Source: Staphylococcus coagulans (lineage in GTDB: Bacteria; Bacillota; Bacilli; Staphylococcales; Staphylococcaceae). Taken from it: a DNA stretch of 64,000 nucleotides. The position numbers and the translations under genes were made by a program. Location: the NCBI RefSeq assembly GCF_002901995.1, contig NZ_PPQN01000011.1, positions 74,142 through 138,141 on the forward strand, written 5' to 3'. Shown here one piece after another: positions 57,640 through 64,000 of this stretch. A model generated the notes under the pieces. The model searched no databases and was not told the DNA's origin. It worked only from the letters and a program-made list of their open reading frames with translations. Every line of letters begins with the position of its first letter. Position 1 is the stretch's first letter.

Positions 57640-58206
57640 TTATTCTTTAATATAATTTTGGAGTTGGTTAATCGTCTCTTCAATTTCAGTCGTATCAAAA
57701 TCGATGAGATAGGTTAAATGTTGAATTTCAAGATGATTAATCAGGTAGGCACGAAGAGTATTAAATTCAGTTTCTTTGCTGAATCGGTCAATTAGAACTT
57801 TAATTAAGAGGGTTTCAATCGTAATGATTGTCTCCAAAAATTCTTTTTGGCTTAGCGCTTTGCCTTGATGTTGTATGAATGATTTCAGTTCATTTATTTT
57901 AACAATCGCCTGACTCATTTTAAGTTGAAAATGAACATCTTTTAAATCCGCTATTAATTGATAATAGTGGGCACTCATTAAATCACCTATTAAAATTGCA
58001 TCCCGTTCATAATGATAGAAGCTAATCCGATCTAGATGCTTCATTGATGTATCAATTGAAAGGCATGCAAGTTTCGCATTTAAAGGGACTGATAACTGAT
58101 CTAACAAATGACTTAATGGTTTATTAATATGTATATTATCTGGTTGATTCAATTGATTCAGTCGATTATCAATTTGTCGTTGTAAATACGTTAAAGTATT
58201 TTCCAT
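57640..58206 (-). CDS. hepS: Heptaprenyl diphosphate synthase component I
   Basis: 188-residue helical non-catalytic subunit of heptaprenyl diphosphate synthase (HepS/GerCA). It lacks the aspartate-rich motifs, as expected; the divergent sequence is identified mainly by operon position before menG and hepT and by family-like length. ATG 58206 has GAGGTG 6 nt upstream; a GTG-type start 3 codons earlier is unlikely. A promoter (TTTAAA, 17 nt, TG-TAAGAT) lies at 58237-58265. Confidence 0.85.
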   Translation of the reverse strand: MENTLTYLQRQIDNRLNQLNQPDNIHINKPLSHLLDQLSVPLNAKLACLSIDTSMKHLDRISFYHYERDAILIGDLMSAHYYQLIADLKDVHFQLKMSQAIVKINELKSFIQHQGKALSQKEFLETIITIETLLIKVLIDRFSKETEFNTLRAYLINHLEIQHLTYLIDFDTTEIEETINQLQNYIKE

Positions 58207-58236
58207 ATGCCCCACCTCTATTTTTAATCACTCTCT

Positions 58237-58265
58237 ATCTTAACACTATCATTCAAAAATTTAAA
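58237..58265 (-). promoter_or_regulatory. hepS-menG-hepT promoter
   Basis: Minus strand TTTAAA (58265-58260), 17-nt spacer, extended TGT-TAAGAT (58242-58237), about 30 bp before the hepS start. Confidence 0.45.
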
Positions 58266-58348
58266 TCTGAATTACTTTTCTATAAGAGATATTGAGGTTT
58301 TGAGATGGTTGTATTGTGAAAAGATATGGAAAATGACTTAATTAAAGC

Positions 58349-58372
58349 AAAAAGCCCTATAAAGGGCTTTTT
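58349..58372. terminator. Terminator after hup
   Basis: AAAAAGCCCT pairs with AGGGCTTTTT (10 bp, 4-nt loop), with further T on both sides, 18 bp past the hup stop. Confidence 0.88.
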
Positions 58373-58390
58373 TACTTGTAAATAATTGAA

Positions 58391-58663
58391 TTATTTTACT
58401 GCATCTTTCAATGCTTTACCTGCTTTGAAAGCTGGAACTTTACTTGCAGGAATATCAATTTCTTTACCAGTTTGAGGGTTACGTCCTTTACGTGCAGCAC
58501 GTTCACGTACCTCAAAGTTACCGAAACCGATTAATTGTACTTTTTCACCTTTAGCTAGTGTTTTTTGAATTGATTCAAAAACAGCATCAACTGCTTGACC
58601 AGCTTCTTTTTTAGTAAGTTCAGCTTGATCAGCAACAGCGTTGATTAAGTCAGTTTTGTTCAT
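58391..58663 (-). CDS. hup: DNA-binding protein HU
   Basis: 90-residue HU, the main nucleoid-bending protein. The beta-arm signature [18 protein letters not shown] (residues 46-63) with the tip proline, and the dimerisation N-terminus [11 protein letters not shown], are typical. The sequence matches staphylococcal HU closely. SD GAGGAGG lies 9 nt before the ATG. It stands alone with its own promoter, terminator and an unusual 21-bp perfect palindrome at the transcription start. Confidence 0.97.
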   Translation of the reverse strand: MNKTDLINAVADQAELTKKEAGQAVDAVFESIQKTLAKGEKVQLIGFGNFEVRERAARKGRNPQTGKEIDIPASKVPAFKAGKALKDAVK

Positions 58664-58690
58664 GTCAATTCACCTCCTCAAAGGTTATGT

Positions 58691-58749
58691 AATGATAATT
58701 CAATTATCATTATGGTATGACTTTAACACAAGCCCATACAAGACTGCAA
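58691..58749 (-). promoter_or_regulatory. hup promoter with a perfect palindrome at the start site
   Basis: Minus strand TTGCAG (58749-58744), 17-nt spacer, TG-extended TTAAAG (58726-58721). Start predicted near 58714. Directly downstream, 58711-58691 is a perfect 21-bp palindrome: AATGATAATT and AATTATCATT around a single central base. It could be an operator or a 5'-end mRNA hairpin. Confidence 0.6.
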
Positions 58750-58834
58750 CGATTTATATGCGAAAAACCTTGATTTAATCGCATTTTGTTAAATTTTAGA
58801 GATTTATGACTAAAATGACACCCTTCAAGGAAAG

Positions 58835-59833
58835 TTATTCTGATTTTTTAGTTCTTCCCATTAATGCTTTTACTGCGCGTTCAACAGGCTCATCCTCGAA
58901 CAGTACACGGTATAACGCTTCAGTGATTGGCATCTCGACTTGTACCGCATTGGATAAATGATAAACAGATTCAGTTGTATAGACACCTTCAGCAACCATA
59001 TTCATTTCACTCATAATTTCTTTCAACTTTTTCCCCTTACCGAGCTGATAACCTAAAGTGAAGTTACGAGAATGCGTTGAAGTACAAGTCACGATTAAAT
59101 CTCCAATGCCTCCTAAACCTTGGAAAGTAAGAGGGTCAGCTCCCAGTTTGACACCAAGTCTTGTTATTTCAGCAAGCCCTCGTGTCATTAAAGCAGCTTT
59201 TGCATTATCACCAAAGCCCATACCGACTAATACGCCACTCGCAATAGCGATAATATTTTTCAAAGCGCCTCCGAGTTCTACGCCAACTAAATCATCATTC
59301 GTATAAACACGTAAATAATCTGTCATAAAAAGGTCTTGGATACATTTACGTAATTCAGGATCACTTGAAGCAGCTGCGACAGTTGTAGGTTGTTTAATGA
59401 CAACTTCTTCAGCATGACTCGGACCAGATAGAACGCCAATGCCAGCATTATATTCAGGAGAAATTGTGTCTGCTAACATTTCAGATACACGTTTAAATGT
59501 TCCGTTTTCAATCCCTTTTGTAACATGGATAAACGATTTGCGAGTCGTTAACAATCTATTGACTTGTGTCATCACCTCTCGGATAGCTTTTGTTGGTAAG
59601 GCAACAAGGAAAATATCTGCATGGTCAATTGCCGCTTCGATATTTGTTGTCGCATTAATATGGTGATTTAATTTTACGTTCTTCAAATAATTATGATTGG
59701 TATGATGCGTGTTAATCTCTTCAACAGTTGATAAAGTTTTCCCCCACATGAGTGTGTTATGGCCATTCTCTGCTAGAACATTTGCTAATGCAGTACCAAA
59801 ACTGCCTGTACCAAACACGGTAATGCTTGTCAT
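58835..59833 (-). CDS. gpsA: Glycerol-3-phosphate dehydrogenase (NAD(P)+)
   Basis: 332-residue enzyme reducing dihydroxyacetone phosphate to sn-glycerol 3-phosphate for phospholipids and teichoic acids. The dinucleotide fold motif [10 protein letters not shown] (residues 8-17), the conserved [12 protein letters not shown] and the catalytic Lys in [15 protein letters not shown] are visible. SD GGAGGGG precedes the ATG. It follows der by 15 nt, so der-gpsA is one transcript. Order der-gpsA-hup is conserved in Bacillales. Confidence 0.95.
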   Translation of the reverse strand: MTSITVFGTGSFGTALANVLAENGHNTLMWGKTLSTVEEINTHHTNHNYLKNVKLNHHINATTNIEAAIDHADIFLVALPTKAIREVMTQVNRLLTTRKSFIHVTKGIENGTFKRVSEMLADTISPEYNAGIGVLSGPSHAEEVVIKQPTTVAAASSDPELRKCIQDLFMTDYLRVYTNDDLVGVELGGALKNIIAIASGVLVGMGFGDNAKAALMTRGLAEITRLGVKLGADPLTFQGLGGIGDLIVTCTSTHSRNFTLGYQLGKGKKLKEIMSEMNMVAEGVYTTESVYHLSNAVQVEMPITEALYRVLFEDEPVERAVKALMGRTKKSE

Positions 59834-59848
59834 ATAAACCCCTCCGAT

Positions 59849-61159
59849 TTAGTTTCGTTTTCGAGCAATAATGTGAACAGGCGTACCTTCAAAACCGAAC
59901 GCTTGTCTAATTTGATTTTCAAGGTAACGTTTGTATGAGAAGTGTAATAGTTCAACATCATTAACAAACACCACAAACGTTGGTGGCTCAATAGCGACCT
60001 GTGTAGCATAAAATACGTTCAATCTGCGGCCTTTATCCGTAGGTGTTGGATTCATGGCAATGGCATCTGTAATGACTTCGTTCAGCGTTGAACTTTGTAC
60101 ACGTTTTTTATGGTTTTCACTTGCTTCGTTAATTAACGGGAATAACGTGCGTAAACGCGTACCTTCTTTAGCAGATACAAAAGCGATTTGTGCATAGTCT
60201 AAAAATTGGAAGTTTTGTCTAACATCATCCATAAATTTTTTCATTGTTTTACTGTCTTTTTCTAATGTGTCCCATTTATTGACTACGATAACGATAGCTT
60301 TTCCTTCTTCGTGTGCATAGCCCGCAACACGCTTGTCTTGTTCGATAATACCTTGTTCTGCATCGAGTACGACAAGGACGACATTAGAACGTTCAATGGC
60401 TTTCAATGCGCGTAACACTGAATATTTTTCAGTAGATTCGTAGACTTTACCTTTTTTACGCATACCCGCCGTATCAATTAATACATAATCTTGGTCTTCA
60501 TAGCTGTATACAGTATCAATGGCGTCACGTGTTGTTCCTGCTACATTAGAGACGATAACACGATCTTCACCAAGAATCGCATTGATTAAACTAGATTTAC
60601 CAACATTGGGTCTTCCAATTAATGATAATCGTATTGTGTCTTCATCATATGGATCTTCTTCTTCAGGTTTAAAATGTTTTGCGACCTCTTCTAATAAGTC
60701 TCCAAGTCCAAGTCCGTGTGAGCCTGAAAGTGGGAAAGGTTCTCCAAATCCAAGTGAGTAAAAGTCATAAATATCATTGCGCATTTCATGATTATCTACT
60801 TTATTGACAGCCAATACGACTGGCTTTTTTGATTTATATAGCATCTGTGCAACCATCTCATCACTTTGAGTGATACCTTCCCGCACATTGACCATAAATA
60901 TAATGACATCCGCTTCATCAATCGCAATTTCGGCTTGTGCGCGAATTTGTGTTTGAAAAGGTGCATCCCCAATTTCGATACCGCCAGTATCAATAATATT
61001 AAATTCGTGTGTTAACCAATCGCCACTTGCATAAATACGGTCACGTGTTACACCAGGTGTATCTTCCACTATGGACACACGCTCGCCGACGATGCGGTTA
61101 AAAATAGTAGATTTTCCAACGTTAGGACGACCAACGATAGCAACTACAGGTTTCGTCAT
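59849..61159 (-). CDS. der: Ribosome assembly GTPase Der (EngA)
   Basis: 436-residue GTPase with two consecutive G domains: P-loops GRPNVGKST (residues 10-18) and GRPNVGKSS (about 182-190), each with DTPG/DTAG and NKxD motifs (NKVDN, NKWDT), then a C-terminal KH-like domain. It helps 50S subunit maturation and is essential. Promoter at 61252-61280 (TTTATA, 17 nt, TG-extended TATAAT), giving a leader of about 85 nt. Confidence 0.96.
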   Translation of the reverse strand: MTKPVVAIVGRPNVGKSTIFNRIVGERVSIVEDTPGVTRDRIYASGDWLTHEFNIIDTGGIEIGDAPFQTQIRAQAEIAIDEADVIIFMVNVREGITQSDEMVAQMLYKSKKPVVLAVNKVDNHEMRNDIYDFYSLGFGEPFPLSGSHGLGLGDLLEEVAKHFKPEEEDPYDEDTIRLSLIGRPNVGKSSLINAILGEDRVIVSNVAGTTRDAIDTVYSYEDQDYVLIDTAGMRKKGKVYESTEKYSVLRALKAIERSNVVLVVLDAEQGIIEQDKRVAGYAHEEGKAIVIVVNKWDTLEKDSKTMKKFMDDVRQNFQFLDYAQIAFVSAKEGTRLRTLFPLINEASENHKKRVQSSTLNEVITDAIAMNPTPTDKGRRLNVFYATQVAIEPPTFVVFVNDVELLHFSYKRYLENQIRQAFGFEGTPVHIIARKRN

Positions 61160-61251
61160 GATTGTTCTTCCTCTCTATTAATATCTTTATTATTTTAACA
61201 TATCCATGTAAGCGCATCGACTACAAGCACTATGCTAAATACAACAATCGT

Positions 61252-61280
61252 ATTATATCATGTGAAGTAATGGATATAAA
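61252..61280 (-). promoter_or_regulatory. der-gpsA promoter
   Basis: Minus strand TTTATA (61280-61275), 17-nt spacer, TGA-TATAAT (61257-61252). The rest of the 295-bp interval between der and rpsA holds only the rpsA terminator and weaker inverted repeats. Confidence 0.6.
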
Positions 61281-61329
61281 CGGAACGTATAACAGTCTTT
61301 TTCTCTTCATTAATGCATTCAAAGAAAAA

Positions 61330-61376
61330 GAGTAAAGTACAAGTCAATTGTAATTGCTTAGACTCATACTTTACTC
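61330..61376 (-). terminator. Terminator after rpsA
   Basis: GAGTAAAGTA (61330-61339) and TACTTTACTC (61367-61376), with inner AGTC/GACT, followed by TTTTTC on the minus strand. It lies about 80 bp past the rpsA stop. Confidence 0.75.
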
Positions 61377-61454
61377 CAGGAATACAGACGAATGCATCAA
61401 CACATATCTGATTAATGATCTATGTTGACGCATTGTAATCTCAATAAATTTATA

Positions 61455-62639
61455 TTATAAATTTAAGTCTTTAAGTTTATCTCCAAAAACATCTCCTAAT
61501 GTAGGATTGTTTTCATTTTCATCAGTTGATTGTTGCGTGTATTGTTGTGTTGTTTCCTCTGAAGCTTCTTCAGTTTCCTCTTTAGGTAAAGCCGCTTTGA
61601 TTGATAATGAAATACGTTCTTCTTCAGGATTGATACCTAAAATTTTAACTTGAACTGTTTGTCCAGGCTCAAGTACTTCACCAGGTGTACCAATGTGCTT
61701 ATGGCTGATTTCAGAGATATGAACAAGGCCTTGTAAACCATGATCGATTTCAACAAATGCACCGAAAGAAGCTAAACGCATAACTTTACCTTCTACAACG
61801 TCACCTTCACTATATTTTTCTTGAATCGTTTCGAAAGGACTAGGTAAAGTATCTTTAATTGAAAGTGAAACACGCTCAGAATCTTGTTCTACAGAACGAA
61901 CTTTCACTTTTACAGTATCGCCAATTGTAACGACTTCTTCAGGTGTTTTTACATGCTCGTGAGATAACTCAGATACATGGACTAAACCATCTACGCCACC
62001 AAGATCGATGAAAGCACCAAAGTTAGTTAATCGTGCTACTTTTCCTTCGATAATGTCGCCAGCTTTAATAGATTTTAAAAGTTCTGCTTTTTTCTTCTCA
62101 TTTTCTTCTGCTTCTACTGCTTTGCGGCTTAAGATGACACGATTTTTTTCAGGTTCAAGTTCTTCAACTTTAAGTTCAAGCACCTTACCTTCATAATCTG
62201 AGAAATCTTCAATGTAATCAGTTGAAATTAACGATGCAGGAATGAATCCTCTTTGACCAACATCCACAACTAAGCCACCTTTAACAACTTCTGTTACTTT
62301 AGCCTCAATTGTTTCGTTGTTATCTAATTTTTCTTGTAAGTACGCATAAGATTTCTCTTCTTCTAACTTGCGTTTAGAAAGGATGTAACTTCCTGTTTCA
62401 TTTTCCTCATCGATTTCAATTTTAGTAACATATGCACCGATTTCATCTCCAACTTTAACAACTTCATTCGCGTTGTCCACGTGATAAGTTGATAGTTGGC
62501 TGATAGGAATAATGCCGTTAAATTTTCCACCATTTACATGTACAACAACGTGTTTATCTTCAATTTGCTGTACTTCACCTGTAATCTTATCGCCTTCCTT
62601 AATGTCATTAATCATTGATTCATTGAATTCTTCAGTCAT
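61455..62639 (-). CDS. rpsA: 30S ribosomal protein S1-like protein
   Basis: 394-residue protein with four S1 RNA-binding domains (starting at about 15, 105, 190 and 275), each with the pattern G-x-V-x2-(I/V)-x2-(F/G)-G-x-(F/V)-V. It resembles the short S1 of Firmicutes, which has four instead of six repeats. It aids mRNA binding and is likely part of translation or RNA stability. The second ATG (62639) is 8 nt after AGGAGG and favoured over the one at 62642. The C-terminal tail is acidic and Gln/Thr-rich. Confidence 0.94.
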   Translation of the reverse strand: MTEEFNESMINDIKEGDKITGEVQQIEDKHVVVHVNGGKFNGIIPISQLSTYHVDNANEVVKVGDEIGAYVTKIEIDEENETGSYILSKRKLEEEKSYAYLQEKLDNNETIEAKVTEVVKGGLVVDVGQRGFIPASLISTDYIEDFSDYEGKVLELKVEELEPEKNRVILSRKAVEAEENEKKKAELLKSIKAGDIIEGKVARLTNFGAFIDLGGVDGLVHVSELSHEHVKTPEEVVTIGDTVKVKVRSVEQDSERVSLSIKDTLPSPFETIQEKYSEGDVVEGKVMRLASFGAFVEIDHGLQGLVHISEISHKHIGTPGEVLEPGQTVQVKILGINPEEERISLSIKAALPKEETEEASEETTQQYTQQSTDENENNPTLGDVFGDKLKDLNL

Positions 62640-62712
62640 CATGAATGCCTCCTTATACTACTACATAATAATAACTTCTTATAAAAGCGTTGAATTGTCA
62701 AGAAATTTAGAT

Positions 62713-63393
<681 letters not shown>

Positions 63394-63402
63394 TTACCTT
63401 CC

Positions 63403-63431
63403 TTGTCGTTTGTTTAACATTATTTTATCAT
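63403..63431 (+). promoter_or_regulatory. ansA promoter
   Basis: TTGTCG (63403-63408), 17-nt spacer, TATCAT (63426-63431); start near 63438, about 26 nt before the ATG. Confidence 0.5.
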
Positions 63432-63463
63432 AAGAATGGATGGCTTTACGAGGAGGAACTTAT

Positions 63464-64000
63464 ATGAAAAAATTATTAGTCATACATACAGGGGGCACCA
63501 TAAGTATGTCGGAAGATGAATCGAATAAAGTCAGTACGACTGCTGACAACCCTATCTCACATCATCATGATGTCATTGCGAAATATGCAAAAATTGATGA
63601 AATGATGCCTTTTAACGTGCCTTCGCCACATATGACAATAGAGCATGTGAAGATTTTAAAAAATACGATTGAAACACCAGAAAACTTGAATTATTATGAT
63701 GGCTTTGTCATTACTCACGGTACAGATACATTAGAAGAAACTGCTTTTTTATTAGATTTAACAGTTGCTACTTCTAAACCGATTGTTATCACGGGTGCCA
63801 TGCGGTCTTCAAATGAAATTGGTTCCGATGGTCTATACAATTTTATCGCTGCAATTCGTGTTGCGATATCGGATGACTCTGAAAATAAAGGTGTAATGGT
63901 TGTATTTAATGATGAAATTCACACGGCACGTAATGTGACTAAAACACATACATCAAATACGAATACATTTCAAAGTCCCAATCACGGGCCGCTTGGTGTG
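63464..64000 (+). CDS. ansA: L-asparaginase (type I), 3' end cut by the window
   Basis: Partial gene: 179 codons are visible, open to the window edge. The N-terminus HTGGTISM carries the first catalytic Thr; the second catalytic segment is THGTDTLEETA. The sequence matches cytosolic type I asparaginases, converting asparagine to aspartate and ammonia; no signal peptide is present. SD AGGAGG lies 7 nt before the ATG. It is divergent from cmk. The remaining C-terminal part is beyond the window. Confidence 0.93.
   Translation, partial: MKKLLVIHTGGTISMSEDESNKVSTTADNPISHHHDVIAKYAKIDEMMPFNVPSPHMTIEHVKILKNTIETPENLNYYDGFVITHGTDTLEETAFLLDLTVATSKPIVITGAMRSSNEIGSDGLYNFIAAIRVAISDDSENKGVMVVFNDEIHTARNVTKTHTSNTNTFQSPNHGPLGV

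Noticed and set aside
58691-58711. Fur or PerR box at hup
   Set aside because: Half-sites are separated by three bases instead of one; the palindrome is kept as a finding but not called Fur/PerR.
61199-61216. cre-like ATGTAAGCGCATC before rpsA/der
   Set aside because: Only 13 of 16 consensus positions, with the conserved CA half broken, and it lies downstream of the der promoter.

Overview
This is a chromosomal core-genome window from a Staphylococcus, an AT-rich Gram-positive coccus. The protein sequences and gene order (acyP, brnQ, odhAB, arlRS, murG, ctpA, msrAB, dfrA-thyA, cvfC, rnpB, gpsB-ypsA, recU-pbp2, asnS, birA, bshA, aro genes, menaquinone genes, hup, der, rpsA, cmk, ansA) match the block known from S. 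aureus. The residues differ clearly from S. aureus, so it is another species, perhaps of the hyicus-intermedius group (an inference from divergence only). I see no prophage, insertion sequence, CRISPR array, tRNA or 5S/16S/23S rRNA gene. Nearly all genes lie on the minus strand.

Layout. 1-8.3 kb: acyP-xpaC-telA on plus; a BrnQ amino acid carrier behind a near-perfect CodY box; a MoxR ATPase/VWA pair; small proteins. 8.5-14.7 kb: the 2-oxoglutarate dehydrogenase operon odhAB, with a CcpA (cre) site at its promoter, and the ArlRS two-component system. 14.8-15 kb: a plus-strand Fur-controlled small RNA matching IsrR, between arlR and a PAP2 phosphatase. 15.6-23.5 kb: murG, ctpA, crr, msrAB, degV, dfrA, thyA, brxA. 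23.5-33.1 kb: cvfC, a preQ1-I riboswitch driving a queuosine-precursor transporter, an RNase HI-like protein, a 5'-3' exonuclease, a tandem dynamin, RarD and an RNA methyltransferase. 33.1-41.5 kb: RNase P RNA, the division genes gpsB-ypsA-yppE, divergent recU-pbp2, then asnS-dnaD-nth-ypoC. 41.6-51.4 kb: dinG, birA, cca, bshA, mazG-like, yugP, DUF1405, reoY/ypiB, ypiA. 51.4-58.7 kb: aroC-aroB-aroA, ndk, hepS-menG-hepT and hup. 58.8-64 kb: gpsA, der, rpsA, cmk and the start of ansA.

How the genes fit together. Shikimate genes (chorismate), hepS/hepT (prenyl side chain) and menG (last methylation) together supply menaquinone. bshA (bacillithiol), brxA and msrAB form a thiol and methionine repair set. 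murG, pbp2, gpsB, ypsA, reoY, ctpA and arlRS concern the cell envelope and division. Iron, carbon and amino acid signals meet here: Fur at isrR, CcpA at odhA, CodY at brnQ.

Many proteins start inside a longer open frame; starts here were chosen from ribosome binding site (SD) spacing and recalled homologue lengths. All names rest on recognition of motifs and synteny by eye; no database search was run.
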